Assembly (NCBI GenBank): GCA_013286205.1
Contig: JABDGD010000014.1
Location: forward strand, 1 to 50,287
Source of the DNA: Candidatus Firestoneibacteriota bacterium
Lineage (GTDB): Bacteria; Oederibacteriota; Muellerivitia; Muellerivitales; Muellerivitaceae
Length of the DNA: 50,287 nt
Direction: 5' to 3'
Under the pieces are notes generated by a model. That model was not told the DNA's origin. It worked only from the letters and a program-made list of their open reading frames with translations, and did no database searches. The position numbers and the translations under genes were made by a program. Of this stretch, positions 41,801 through 50,287 are shown in pieces (position 1 is the first letter of the stretch; each line of letters opens with the position of its first letter).

Positions 41801-43024
41801 ATGGAAATAGTTTTAATCGTTATCGGTTTACTGATTTTGGCGGGCATCGTTTATTTGATCGCGCGGAAGCCCGGCTCTATGGGCACGGAAATTCAAACCG
41901 GTTTGAGTAGTTTGTCTAAAGATCAGGAACGTCTTGAGAAAGTATTAAAAGATGAGATGGGCCGCAACCGCGAGGAAACTAGCGCCAGCGAAAGAGCCGC
42001 ACGGGAAGAAATTCAACGCCAGCTTTTATCCCTTACTCAGCTCAATGAACAAAAACTAGAATCTGTCCGCCAAACTCTGGAAAAGCAGCTGCGCAACTTA
42101 CAAGAGGACAACGGCCAAAAACTCGACCAGATGCGCTTGGTGGTAGATGAAAAACTTCAGGCCACTTTAGAAAAACGCTTGAGCGATTCTTTCCGCCAGG
42201 TCAGCGAACGTCTGGAACAAGTGCATCAGGGTCTGGGAGAGATGCAGTCCCTGGCGGCTAATGTGGGCGCTTTGCAAAGAACCTTGACCAATGTGAAAAC
42301 CCGGGGAACCTGGGGTGAAGTTCAATTAGAAAGCCTTCTACAACAAATCCTCACTGTCGACCAGTTTGAGAAAAATGTGGTTACCAAACAGGGGAGTAAA
42401 GACCGTGTGGAATTCGCCATTAAGTTGCCGGGCCGCGAGGGTGAACAGGGTCAGCCAGTTTGGTTACCGATTGACGCCAAATTCCCGTTGGAAGATTACC
42501 AGCGTTTAACCGACGCTTTTGAAAAGGGTGACGCGGCTGGCGTAGAAGAGGCTTCTAAGAATTTAGTGAATCGGGTGAAAAACGAAGCGAAGACGATTAA
42601 AGAAAAGTATCTAGACCCGCCTAACACAACTGACTTTGCCATTTTATTTCTCCCTACCGAGGGGCTATACGCCGAGGTGCTGAGACAGCCCGGGCTTTTA
42701 GACCAGATGCAAAGGGAAAACCGCATTGTCATTACGGGCCCGACGACCCTGGCGGCGATCTTGAACAGTTTGCAAATTGGTTTTAGAACTTTGACGATCG
42801 AGAAACGGTCGAGCGAGGTTTGGAATTTACTGGGCGTGGTGAAGAAGGAGTTTGGTCAGTTCGCGGTGATTTTGGAAAAGACCCAGAAAAAACTGCAGGA
42901 AGCCAGCAACACCATGGATGACGCGGCCAAAAAGACCCGCACGATTGAGCAAAAGCTGAAGAAGGTTGAGGGGCTGCCTACGGCCGATGACGAGGAAATA
43001 AACGCTGAACTTCCGCTGGAATAG
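41801..43024 (+). CDS. rmuC: DNA recombination protein RmuC homologue
   Basis: 407 residues from ATG 41801. The frame is open back to 41732, but this stretch overlaps the promoter. A membrane helix (residues 2-20), a long coiled-coil (about 40-150) rich in Gln/Glu/Leu, then the RmuC nuclease-like core: TRGTWGEVQLESLLQQIL, KLPGREGEQGQPVWLPIDAKFPLEDYQRL and ITGPTTLAAILNSLQIGFRTLTIEKRSSEVW. RmuC limits inversions at short inverted repeats. The many small palindromes in this window would be relevant targets. Confidence 0.92.
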   Translation: MEIVLIVIGLLILAGIVYLIARKPGSMGTEIQTGLSSLSKDQERLEKVLKDEMGRNREETSASERAAREEIQRQLLSLTQLNEQKLESVRQTLEKQLRNLQEDNGQKLDQMRLVVDEKLQATLEKRLSDSFRQVSERLEQVHQGLGEMQSLAANVGALQRTLTNVKTRGTWGEVQLESLLQQILTVDQFEKNVVTKQGSKDRVEFAIKLPGREGEQGQPVWLPIDAKFPLEDYQRLTDAFEKGDAAGVEEASKNLVNRVKNEAKTIKEKYLDPPNTTDFAILFLPTEGLYAEVLRQPGLLDQMQRENRIVITGPTTLAAILNSLQIGFRTLTIEKRSSEVWNLLGVVKKEFGQFAVILEKTQKKLQEASNTMDDAAKKTRTIEQKLKKVEGLPTADDEEINAELPLE

Positions 43025-43141
43025 GGTTTCTAAAGCCCTTTTTCCTTTGTTTTCTTTATCCGCTCTATTTCTGATATATCCTTTCGGGTTACCTGTTTAA
43101 AATAACGCCGTCAAAGTTGGAATCCACCTTCGGGAGATGTC

Positions 43142-45094
43142 ATGAAGCTCATTCAAAAAATGGCTGTGACTTTAGCTTTGTTTTTAATGTTATCCGGCTT
43201 GGCTTTCGCCAAACCGAATGGAGTGGTGAGCGGTTATTCGGCCATGTGGTTCGACGGAATCTATCCTATCGAAAGCTATAACTTTGATGCCTTTACCTAC
43301 ATCTGCCGCGCTTTTCTTATTCCCCGGGCTAACGGCGACATCAATGTGCCTGGCGGCTACTTTGATTCCGAGTTGGAAAAACAGGCTCATGCCCATGGCG
43401 TGAAGCTTTTGATGTCTTTGGGCGGTCAGGCGGAGAACGCTGACCATTGGTTGGGTATGGCCCGCAACGCGGATGCTGAAAAGCATTTCTTTGACGGCCT
43501 GGAAAAATTGGTAAACGACAACCACTATGACGGCGTGGACATTGATTGGGAACCTTCCGCTTTAACCGATCCGGACCAAGCGACTTACGCTCAGTTCATG
43601 CAAGACCTTCGCGCTCGTTTCCCCAAATGGACTATTACGACCGCTTTAACCGGCAGTGAGTGGTGGGCCAAGCATATTTCCTGGGATAAGGTGGCCGCTT
43701 CGGTGGATTACATCCATTTGATGGCTTATGACTTTTCGGGCAACTGGACTGGCCACTCGGGACATAACGCTAATCTCTATGACCCGAAAAACCCGGCGGT
43801 GGCGACAACGTTGAGTATTGAGGAGATGGTTAAAAGATTAGAGACCAAATACAAAGTGCCGGCAGAGAAGATTGTTTTAGGCGTTCCTTTTTATGGAACG
43901 GGTTTCTACACCAAACACATGGGTGACAAGTTTGTGGGTGACGCGGGTACGAGCAGTCACGAATTTCAATATTACGAAATACAAAGTTTGGTCAATAACA
44001 AAGACTTTAAAGGGTTTTGGGATGAGGGGGCGCAGGTACCTTATTTGGAACGCCAGGATAAAGATTTAACCATTTCTTATGATGACCCGAAGGCCATTCG
44101 TATTAAGTGCGACTTCGCCAAGAACAACCATTTGGCGGGAATCATGATTTGGAATATCGGCGCGGATGTGGCGGGAGACCGCACGCCGTTATTGGACGCG
44201 GTTGCCGATTCCTTTGGCGCGAAAATGATGGCGATGCCTGCCAGTGGTTTGGTGAAGACGATTCAGTCTTTCGACAGCAGTGTGAAAGACGTTTATAACA
44301 AGCTGGTGATGGCCCACGATAAGCTGATGGCGGCAGGGAAAAAGGACGAGGCTACCGCGGCCGATCCGGGACCGAGCCCTGATTTAACGGTGCCGACCAG
44401 CACCGACGCTGAAGTGCTGGGTAAGAAGCTTTTGGAGTTAACTGATTTGTTGGGCGTTTATAACTTAAAGCTCAGCGATTCACAGGCGGCCCTCAACGCC
44501 ATCCCGGCGCCTGAAGTAGTGGGCATGGTTTTGAAACCCAAAAAGGGCAAGACCAGGCTTTTGGTTGATAACTTTGAAAAGGGAATCACGACCAATTTGC
44601 TTTTGGGCGAATGGATGACCGATTGCGATAAAAACAACCTGGGAACGACGCTCAATCCCGTGCCCTTTAAGCCGACAGCTGGCGGGCATAAGGGCTCGGC
44701 TAAGTTCGCGGCTCATATCTCCGGTCACTTTGGCAAGAGCGTGGCGCCCTGGCCCTATTCCGCTTTAACCTGCACGCTGGCCCCTGGCGGCAGCGCGGTG
44801 GACCTGGGCGGGTTTAAGAGCGTGGAGTTTTGGGTGAAGGGTGATGGAAAAGAGTACTCGTTTAATGTGGCCCGCGCCGCGGTGCAGGATTATTGCCAGT
44901 ACCGTAAAGAGTTTAAAAGCTCGGTGACCTGGAGCAAGGTCTCCATTAAGCTCGCGGATTTGACCCAGCCTGCCTGGGGTAAACAGGTGCCGTTTAAGTT
45001 GAGCGACGTTCTTTATATTTCCTTTACGCCCGCGTCTAACTTTAGCGACGAGGATTACGACTTTTGGGTGGACGACGTCACCTTAGTGAAATAA
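43142..45094 (+). CDS. Secreted GH18 (chitinase-like) protein with C-terminal beta domain
   Basis: 650 residues. A signal peptide spans 1-23 (cleavage after AFA). The GH18 TIM barrel (about 28-365) has SLGG and the catalytic DGVDIDWEP, with Glu137 as acid. MAYDFSGNWTGHSGHNANLY is the usual Tyr-containing loop. A linker follows and then a C-terminal beta-sandwich (about 470-650) resembling CBM11/CIA30-type binding modules (LLVDNFEKG, VEFWVKGDGKEYSFNV). It hydrolyses beta-1,4-linked GlcNAc polymers such as chitin or possibly peptidoglycan. GGGAG lies just upstream. Monocistronic. Confidence 0.87.
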   Translation: MKLIQKMAVTLALFLMLSGLAFAKPNGVVSGYSAMWFDGIYPIESYNFDAFTYICRAFLIPRANGDINVPGGYFDSELEKQAHAHGVKLLMSLGGQAENADHWLGMARNADAEKHFFDGLEKLVNDNHYDGVDIDWEPSALTDPDQATYAQFMQDLRARFPKWTITTALTGSEWWAKHISWDKVAASVDYIHLMAYDFSGNWTGHSGHNANLYDPKNPAVATTLSIEEMVKRLETKYKVPAEKIVLGVPFYGTGFYTKHMGDKFVGDAGTSSHEFQYYEIQSLVNNKDFKGFWDEGAQVPYLERQDKDLTISYDDPKAIRIKCDFAKNNHLAGIMIWNIGADVAGDRTPLLDAVADSFGAKMMAMPASGLVKTIQSFDSSVKDVYNKLVMAHDKLMAAGKKDEATAADPGPSPDLTVPTSTDAEVLGKKLLELTDLLGVYNLKLSDSQAALNAIPAPEVVGMVLKPKKGKTRLLVDNFEKGITTNLLLGEWMTDCDKNNLGTTLNPVPFKPTAGGHKGSAKFAAHISGHFGKSVAPWPYSALTCTLAPGGSAVDLGGFKSVEFWVKGDGKEYSFNVARAAVQDYCQYRKEFKSSVTWSKVSIKLADLTQPAWGKQVPFKLSDVLYISFTPASNFSDEDYDFWVDDVTLVK

Positions 45095-45117
45095 TCAGCT
45101 GACCAAATGAAGGCATG

Positions 45118-45146
45118 AGGGCTCCTTTTTTAGGGGGCCCTTTTGT
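45118..45146 (+). terminator. Terminator of the GH18 gene
   Basis: AGGGCTCCT (45118-45126) pairs with AGGGGGCCCT (45132-45141), then TTTG TTTTT. The T run overlaps the promoter of the next gene. Confidence 0.6.
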
Positions 45147-45172
45147 TTTTGGATAACTTTTTAGGATATAAT
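45143..45172 (+). promoter_or_regulatory. Promoter giving a probably leaderless mRNA
   Basis: TTGTTT (45143-45148), 18 bases, TATAAT (45167-45172). The expected start site (about 45179) is the A of the ATG. No Shine-Dalgarno can fit between them. Confidence 0.5.
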
Positions 45173-45178
45173 TTTCAC

Positions 45179-46210
45179 ATGAAATCTCTTCCCATTGTCC
45201 GCGTTGGTGTTATCGGATTAGGTCAAATCGCCGTCAAAGCCCATTTACCCGGATACAGCCAGGCTCCCGGCTGCCAGATCACCGCTATTCACTCCATGCG
45301 GGAACAGCACGCGAAAGATATCGCTAAACAATTCGGCGTGCCGCATATCTATAAAGACGCTGACCGTTTATTAGAGGCTAAAGATGTGGATGCGGTTTCT
45401 ATTTGTACACCTAACTTCACTCACGCTGAGATTGCCATTAAGGCGCTCAAACACGGCAAGCACGTTCTGGTCGAAAAACCGATGGCGATCAATTCGGTCG
45501 AAGCGAAAGCTATGATTCAAACCGCAAAAAAGTACAAACGCATTTTAATGGTTCATCAAAATATGCGTTTTGACCCGGCAATCCGCACCGCGAAAAAACT
45601 TTTAGATAAGGGAATCATCGGCGACATTTTCGCGGTGAAGAGTTCCTTAACCCACAAAGGTCCTCAGGCCTGGAGCCAAAAGGCTAACTGGTTTTTTGAT
45701 AAGAAAAAGTCCGGCGGCGGCGCTTTGATGGATTTGGGCCCCCATGTGTTTGACAGCCTTAGCTTTTTGCTGGGCGATGACGCGGTTTTGGTGGGAGCTG
45801 TGGCGGCGGATGGCCGCAAGGTGAAGCTGAGCGCGGGAATGGCGCCGGTTCAAACTGATGTGCACACCGCTTGTTTACTACGCTTTCGCAAGGGCGCCAT
45901 CGGCATGATTAACGTGGGCTGGGCGGATAACGCTTATCACAACCGCTTTTATTTTTACGGCTCTAAGGGTGTGATGTCGATCAACCTGGGGAAGGGTGAA
46001 CCGATCACCGTGGAATACCGAAACAAACCCCAGAGAGAATTTCCGGATCTGGATAAAGGCAGTTTTTCTCCGACGATTTACGAGAATTTTTTGGACTGTA
46101 TTCGAAAGAAGAAAACTCCGATGGTTTCAGGTGAGGTGGGTCTTAAAACCATTGAATTGGTTGAAGCAGGCTACCGTTTTATCGCCAAATCGGCGCCGGA
46201 CGTTTTTTAA
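45179..46210 (+). CDS. Gfo/Idh/MocA-family oxidoreductase
   Basis: 343 residues from ATG 45179. The Rossmann NAD(P) motif is VGVIGLGQIAVKAHLPGY. CTPNFTHAEIAIKALKHGKHVLVEKPMA carries the EKP catalytic Lys. The C-terminal substrate domain has GGGALMDLGPHVFDSLSFLLG, with the usual conserved Asp and His. It oxidises or reduces a sugar or cyclitol; the substrate is unknown. ATG 45143 would be longer but lies in the promoter. Next to the GH18 gene, a sugar-related role is reasonable. Confidence 0.85.
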   Translation: MKSLPIVRVGVIGLGQIAVKAHLPGYSQAPGCQITAIHSMREQHAKDIAKQFGVPHIYKDADRLLEAKDVDAVSICTPNFTHAEIAIKALKHGKHVLVEKPMAINSVEAKAMIQTAKKYKRILMVHQNMRFDPAIRTAKKLLDKGIIGDIFAVKSSLTHKGPQAWSQKANWFFDKKKSGGGALMDLGPHVFDSLSFLLGDDAVLVGAVAADGRKVKLSAGMAPVQTDVHTACLLRFRKGAIGMINVGWADNAYHNRFYFYGSKGVMSINLGKGEPITVEYRNKPQREFPDLDKGSFSPTIYENFLDCIRKKKTPMVSGEVGLKTIELVEAGYRFIAKSAPDVF

Positions 46211-46241
46211 CTTTTCTTGAGTTGAGCCGGGTCGTCGTACC

Positions 46242-46270
46242 TTGACAGCTTTAGGCCTGATACCTACACT
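46242..46270 (+). promoter_or_regulatory. trxA promoter
   Basis: TTGACA (46242-46247), 17 bases, TACACT (46265-46270). Near-consensus. Confidence 0.75.
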
Positions 46271-46308
46271 TCAGTTCGAAGAGAAAACTTAATTTTATGG
46301 AGGCAGTT

Positions 46309-46635
46309 ATGGGCGCCGCGACACACACATCAGATAGCGAATTTCAAAAAGACGTATTGGATTCCAAAGTCCCCGTTTTGGTGGACTTTTGGGCGGAATG
46401 GTGCGGCCCCTGCAAAATGGTAGCCCCGGTTTTGGATGAATTGGCCAAGGAGTACGAAGGCAAGATTAAGATCGCCAAGGTCGATGTGGATCAAAACCAA
46501 CAGGTGGCGGGCAGCTTTAATATCCGCAGTATCCCGACTTTGCTGTTCTTTAAGAATGGTCAAGTGGTTAAGCAGTTGATCGGCGCTCACCCGAAAGCCA
46601 AGCTGGTTAGCGAAATCCAAGAAGTTATTGGTTAA
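46309..46635 (+). CDS. trxA: Thioredoxin
   Basis: 108 residues from ATG 46309, with GGAGG (46299-46303) five bases upstream; ATG 46297 covers that RBS and is rejected. The active site is WCGPC (C32, C35), with LVDFWAEWCGPCKMVAPVLDELA and the cis-Pro in IRSIPTLLFF. It is a cytoplasmic disulfide reductant. The stop overlaps the next ATG (TAATG), so a second thioredoxin is coupled to it. Confidence 0.96.
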   Translation: MGAATHTSDSEFQKDVLDSKVPVLVDFWAEWCGPCKMVAPVLDELAKEYEGKIKIAKVDVDQNQQVAGSFNIRSIPTLLFFKNGQVVKQLIGAHPKAKLVSEIQEVIG

Positions 46636-47078
46636 TGTTGGCTTTTAGGTTTTTTATCTTTCTGTTCCTCTTTGTTGGGAGTTTGACGGGTCACGCGGCC
46701 TTTTCGGCTGGCGTGACTCCGGCTTCCGACCTTCCTCTGGTTTCCGGTTCTCAACTCCAAGAAAAATTAAATAAGGCGAAAACTCCGGTGGTTTTGGATT
46801 TTTGGGCTACCTGGTGCGCGCCTTGTAAAGTATACGGCCCCGTCGTAGCTGAAGTTTCTAAAGCCTATCAAGGCAAGATGGTTTTTTACCGGGTTGACGC
46901 GTCTGATTTTTCCAATGACAAGCTGGTTCAAAAATATTCTCTTCAATCCCTCCCTGTGGTTTTGGTTATTGTTAAAGGGAAAATAGTAGAACGCTGGGAA
47001 GGTGTTTTGAAAAAGACAGACCTTCAGAGCAAGTTGGATAAGGTGATGGTCCGTTACGGAAAACCCGCTTTGAAATAA
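46635..47078 (+). CDS. Secreted thioredoxin-like protein
   Basis: 147 residues. A signal peptide spans about 1-22. The thioredoxin fold has WCAPC (C61, C64) in VLDFWATWCAPCKVYGPVV and the cis-Pro in LQSLPVVLVIV. Acting in the periplasm, it probably reduces disulfides or works in cytochrome maturation. The coupling to trxA suggests a cytoplasm-periplasm reducing relay, although a membrane electron carrier such as CcdA/DsbD is not seen here. Confidence 0.85.
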   Translation: MLAFRFFIFLFLFVGSLTGHAAFSAGVTPASDLPLVSGSQLQEKLNKAKTPVVLDFWATWCAPCKVYGPVVAEVSKAYQGKMVFYRVDASDFSNDKLVQKYSLQSLPVVLVIVKGKIVERWEGVLKKTDLQSKLDKVMVRYGKPALK

Positions 47079-47080
47079 TC

Positions 47081-47695
47081 TTATTTAATACTTTCGGGCG
47101 CGATCCAGGTGTGGCCGGACGTATTAGGGTGGGCGCTGAAGAGACAGCGAAATAAAGCTTTTCTCATGCTGGCGTAATCACCCTTTTGAAAATAGGTTTC
47201 GGACTGTGCGGCGTACTTTTCCGTATTCTTCACGTAACTGGCGGGCATGGTGAAAGTGTAGGCTGGGTGCGGTTTGCCAATCTTTAAAATCATCACCTTG
47301 GCGGCTAGTTCGCCGTTCAAAAGTATTTCGTCGGCCTTTTTGGAATCCTTTAACCAATCATCCGAATCGAATCCAGCGTAGGTTTTTATGCTCTGCAAAG
47401 TTTTTTCATACTGAACTTTTGCGGTTTGGGGAGAATCGCCGGTCTTGGGGGCGAGGTCAAATAGGGCATCGATTTGTTTTTGGAAGCTGGCTTCTTCTTT
47501 TTGAACCAGGACGATGCCTTCAGGCGTGGTATCTTTTTGACCCTGATTTCGAATAACCCGGCCAGCCGCCATTTTTCTGAGCAATATCAATTTTGAGTGG
47601 TAAAAGGTGCAGGCCTGACACAGCGAGGGGATTAAGAGGGCTATCAGCCCTAAGCCTAAAAGACTGTTTTTTAGATTTATCGAAATAGCTTTCAT
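47081..47695 (-). CDS. Secreted protein of unknown function
   Basis: 204 residues on the minus strand. A signal peptide spans 1-28 (LLGLGLIALLIPSLCQA, with a Cys just after). The mature protein is mostly helical, with a long charged helix (GIVLVQKEEASFQKQIDALF). I recognise no family. It has a good promoter (below) and converges with the thioredoxin-like gene with only two bases between stops. Confidence 0.6.
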   Translation of the reverse strand: MKAISINLKNSLLGLGLIALLIPSLCQACTFYHSKLILLRKMAAGRVIRNQGQKDTTPEGIVLVQKEEASFQKQIDALFDLAPKTGDSPQTAKVQYEKTLQSIKTYAGFDSDDWLKDSKKADEILLNGELAAKVMILKIGKPHPAYTFTMPASYVKNTEKYAAQSETYFQKGDYASMRKALFRCLFSAHPNTSGHTWIAPESIK

Positions 47696-47731
47696 GGATG
47701 CCTTGTTGGAAGAGGCTAGTAAACGACGTTT

Positions 47732-47760
47732 ATTATATCGCTCCCGCTAAAATGCTGTAA
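47732..47760 (-). promoter_or_regulatory. Promoter of the secreted unknown gene
   Basis: On the minus strand TTACAG (47755-47760), 17 bases, TATAAT (47732-47737). Confidence 0.65.
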
Positions 47761-47797
47761 GGTGATGCAGGGTCAATGGTTTTGGGCGAGTAATTCA

Positions 47798-47827
47798 TTG
47801 ACAGTTTTTCCCGAATTTACCTATACT
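47798..47827 (+). promoter_or_regulatory. secD promoter
   Basis: TTGACA (47798-47803), 18 bases, TATACT (47822-47827). Confidence 0.7.
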
Positions 47828-47902
47828 GCCTCCGCTTTTAGCCCTATTTCCTTGTTTTTTGGGGAAACCGGCGGACCTACCTCCTAAGAAGAAAGGCGTT
47901 CA

Positions 47903-49228
47903 GTGACTTTCCAAAAGTGGATGGCTCTCATCGTTATCGTTTTAACCGGGTTATCAGTCCTGGTGATCTTGCCGTCGGACAATGACCGCAAAGAAAAGAA
48001 AGTAACCAGTCTGAAGCTGGGCTTGGATATCCAGGGCGGCTTGCACATGAACCTGGTGGTGGACCGAGACAAAATGCAGGGCAAAACTGAAGCCGAAATT
48101 TCGGAAGCGGCTGACCGCGCTTTGGAAATTCTGCGTAATCGTATCGACGGCTTGGGTGTGAGTGAGCCTGTTTTGGAACGCGAAGGCACCGACGGTATCG
48201 TGATTCAATTGCCCGGTTTGACTGATGTGAAGCACGCGCGCGACATTATCCTTTCGACGGCTCAATTAGAATTGCGTCTGGTTTCGACTCTTCATGAATC
48301 CGGCTACCTCAATAAAGACGGCAAGATTGATGTGAAGCGTTTGCCGGCTGGTATCGTTTATTTCCCGGGTAAAGAAAACCGCGACTATCTTTGCGAAAAG
48401 GTGCTCTTAACGGGTGAATCTTTGGTGGACGCTCATGTGGAAACAGATTCTTTAGGCCGTCCGCAAATCTCTTTCACGCTGAATCCTGAAGGCGGGAAGC
48501 AATTCGGTATCATCACGGGCGACAATATTCACCGCCAATTGGCGATCATCTTGGATGACAAAGTTTATTCCGCTCCAGAAATTCAAGGCCGTATCCCTGG
48601 CGGGCGCGGTGTGATTACGGGCAGCTTTACCGATATGGAAGCCGCTGATTTGGCTTTGATTCTCAAGGCTGGCGCTTTGCCCGCACCTTTAAAAGTAACT
48701 GGGCAGTTCCAAGTGGGTCCCAGCCTCGGCGCGGATTCTGTGAAAAAGGAAACTTTGGCCGCAATCTATGGCTTGCTCTTAGTGCTTCTCTTTATGGCGG
48801 TTTACTACCGTCTGTCCGGTGTGATTGCCAACGTAGGCTTGCTGGTGAACATGGTTTATCTGGTGGGTGCTTTGGCTTACTTGAAAGCGACCATTACCTT
48901 GCCGGGCATTGCCGGTATCATCTTGACCCTCGGTTTATCGGTTGACTCTAACGTTCTGATCTTTGAGCGCATTCGCGAAGAATTGAAGCTGGGCAAAACG
49001 GTCCGCGCAGCAATTCAAGCCGGTTACAATCGCGCGCTCGTAGCTATTATTGATACTCATGTGACGACTCTTATTTCCGCCGCTGTCTTGTTTCAATTCG
49101 GAACGGGTCCTATCAAGGGTTTTGCCGTGACGTTGAGCTTGGGTGTGGCGTTGAGCTTGTTTACCGCTGTGGTGATTACGAAAATGATTTTCGACGCCCG
49201 CAAAGAATACCAAGGACTGAGCATCTAG
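47903..49228 (+). CDS. secD: Protein translocase subunit SecD
   Basis: 441 residues from GTG 47903 (AAGAAAGG upstream). A first membrane helix, the SLKLGLDIQGGLHMNLVV start typical of SecD, a P1 periplasmic domain (RILRNRIDGLGVSEPVLEREG), and a C-terminal RND-like membrane domain with LPGIAGIILTLGLSVDSNVLIFERIREE. SecD with SecF uses the proton gradient to pull proteins through SecYEG. It is shorter than the E. coli protein (615), as in many phyla. secF follows 12 bases later. Confidence 0.95.
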   Translation: MTFQKWMALIVIVLTGLSVLVILPSDNDRKEKKVTSLKLGLDIQGGLHMNLVVDRDKMQGKTEAEISEAADRALEILRNRIDGLGVSEPVLEREGTDGIVIQLPGLTDVKHARDIILSTAQLELRLVSTLHESGYLNKDGKIDVKRLPAGIVYFPGKENRDYLCEKVLLTGESLVDAHVETDSLGRPQISFTLNPEGGKQFGIITGDNIHRQLAIILDDKVYSAPEIQGRIPGGRGVITGSFTDMEAADLALILKAGALPAPLKVTGQFQVGPSLGADSVKKETLAAIYGLLLVLLFMAVYYRLSGVIANVGLLVNMVYLVGALAYLKATITLPGIAGIILTLGLSVDSNVLIFERIREELKLGKTVRAAIQAGYNRALVAIIDTHVTTLISAAVLFQFGTGPIKGFAVTLSLGVALSLFTAVVITKMIFDARKEYQGLSI

Positions 49229-49240
49229 AAAGGCCGCATC

Positions 49241-50020
49241 ATGTTTCAATGGTTTAATGAACCCAAAATTAATTTCATGGCGCCCCGCAGGCTGTTTCTG
49301 AGCTTGTCTGCCTTGGCTTGTTTGGCTGGCGTTTATGCCATCGTTCTTTTGTATCAAGGTAAAGCCAATCTGGGTACGGACTTCGGCGCAGGTGTTCAAT
49401 TGCGCATGTCGGCTTCGAGCAATGTGGAAATCGACCAAATCCGCCAATCCTTAAAAGATCAGGGCTATGCTGACGCCCAGATTCAGCAAGTCAAAGAAGA
49501 GAACAACACGGGCTTCAAACTCATTATTAAGCTTAAACACAATGCGGATATGGCTGTCGGAAGCATTGGTGATGAGGTGCTGGGTTTCTTCAATAAGAAA
49601 TTCCCTGACGCGAAGTTCACTTTGGATGGCAGCGACGAAGTAGGACCTGCGGTCTCTCAAAAATTGCGTGATGACGCTTTGAAAGCCTTTGTGCTTTCGA
49701 TGCTGGGCATCTTGGTTTATATCGCTTTCCGTTTCGATTTTAAGTTTGGCGTGGCCGCGATCATCACCACTGTCCATGACATCTTGGTCATTTTAGCCAT
49801 CATCATTTTGTCGGGCCGCGAATTTAACCTGCTTCAGGTAACGGCTTTGTTGACCCTGGCTGGCTACTCTTTGAATGACACAGTAGTGACCTTCGACCGT
49901 ATTCGCGAAAACCTGAAGTTTTTAGTTAAGGATCATACCTTTACCAGCTTGGTGAATTTGAGCGTGAACGAAACCTTGAGCCGAACCATTAACACCAGCG
50001 GTACGGTTTTCTTGACCCTC
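49241..50020 (+). CDS. secF: Protein translocase subunit SecF, truncated at a junction
   Basis: ATG 49241 with AGAAAGG upstream. The first 260 codons are normal SecF: a membrane helix at about 15-35, the NLGTDFGAGVQL motif, a P1 domain and VGPAVSQKLRDDALKAFVLSMLGILVYIAFRFD. LLTLAGYSLNDTVVTFDRIREN and LSRTINTSGTVFLTL follow. At codon 260 the homology stops in the middle of a membrane helix and the frame runs into antisense yggS sequence. The last part (about 40-60 residues, the final helices) is missing. No stop occurs before the window end. The truncation is a rearrangement or assembly error. Confidence 0.9.
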
Positions 50021-50287
50021 ATCCCCATCGAAAGAACGGAAAAGGAATCACCGCCCCATCTTTCACTCTTCATTTTATCGAAAAGTTCTTTGAGCTTTTT
50101 AAAGGCTTCTCTTTGTTTTTGGCGGTCATCCGTTAAAGGTCCAACCGTCATGAGGCCTTTTAACTTCAGGTGCGGCATCTGTGAAATGGCTTTAGCCGCC
50201 GCAAGAGCCGAGGCTGGATCAACACCCGACTTACTGGCCTCGCCCGAAGTGTTTACCTCTAAAAGAACGTCCTGGGTGTGCTCTACC
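50020..50287 (-). CDS. yggS: YggS-like PLP-homeostasis protein fragment, both ends missing
   Basis: 89 codons on the minus strand, open at the window end. The peptide VLLEVNTSGEASKSGV, MPHLKLKGLMTVGPL and SFSVLSMGM is the YggS/PROSC family core, which binds pyridoxal phosphate. In full proteins LSMGM continues with a Ser and Asp/Glu-rich turn and an RIGxxIFG ending. Here it meets antisense secF at 50020. Reading on gives the reverse of SecF DNA (RVKKTVPLV), which is not YggS. The start also lies outside the window. Confidence 0.85.

Noticed and set aside
43024..43048. Terminator after rmuC
   Set aside because: GGGTTT-CTA-AAGCCC needs a G-U pair and has only a short stem; too weak to list as a feature.

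Overview
The window is a gene-dense bacterial chromosome segment of about 50% G+C. The host is diderm: it encodes several outer-membrane beta-barrel proteins ending in phenylalanine, lipoproteins, an AsmA-family protein and PgsA/PgpA. Many starts are GTG or TTG, Shine-Dalgarno sites are good, and intergenic spaces carry small palindromic repeats of several kinds. A lipoprotein with a Thr/Pro linker, a BshB1-type deacetylase and a TPR-fused penicillin-binding protein suggest a poorly sampled, possibly candidate-phylum lineage. I cannot name the phylum from the sequence. No rRNA, tRNA, CRISPR array or intact insertion sequence was seen.

Layout. 1-690: a short RBS-led ORF coupled to a stand-alone IS630-type helix-turn-helix protein. 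690-11450: a phosphate-acquisition block with two tandem porins, pstS, pstC-pstA-pstB-phoU, then a DUF47/PhoU-like gene with a Pit transporter. Porin 1, porin 2, pstS and pstC each have an upstream direct repeat of the form (T/G)T(A/T)AC-N, period 11 bp, placed 20-21 bp (31 bp for porin 2) before a -10 element. I read these as Pho boxes. A weaker copy lies downstream of the predicted promoter of the DUF47-pit pair. 11450-14650: a short MTHFR-like protein, a ChbG/YdjC deacetylase, a cold-shock protein, a BshB1-like deacetylase and an antisense-encoded 42-residue membrane peptide. 14760-20650: recA with a 26-bp perfect palindrome abutting its promoter, an AsmA-family protein, a PrpA-like phosphatase, mazG and a very acidic small protein. 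20700-32980: membrane proteins, a FabG/FabF-like pair, an MbfA-like iron exporter, and biotin genes bioF-bioD and bioA interleaved with lipoproteins, a TPR outer-membrane protein and two small zinc-ribbon proteins. 33000-37000: rimO, pgsA, pgpA, cinA. 37000-43030: a small outer-membrane protein, an M24 peptidase, a SirB1-like protein, a TPR-PBP fusion and rmuC. 43100-47700: a GH18 enzyme, a Gfo/Idh/MocA oxidoreductase and two thioredoxins. 47800-50287: secD, then a secF that stops abruptly inside its membrane domain at about 50020, where an inverted fragment of yggS begins. That junction is a rearrangement or an assembly chimera.

Functional reading: under low phosphate a PhoB/PhoP-type regulator (not encoded here) would switch on outer-membrane porins, the periplasmic binding protein and the ABC transporter together, while the Pit system may be regulated in the opposite sense. 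The other genes are mostly housekeeping: DNA repair, biotin, phospholipid, protein export and redox.
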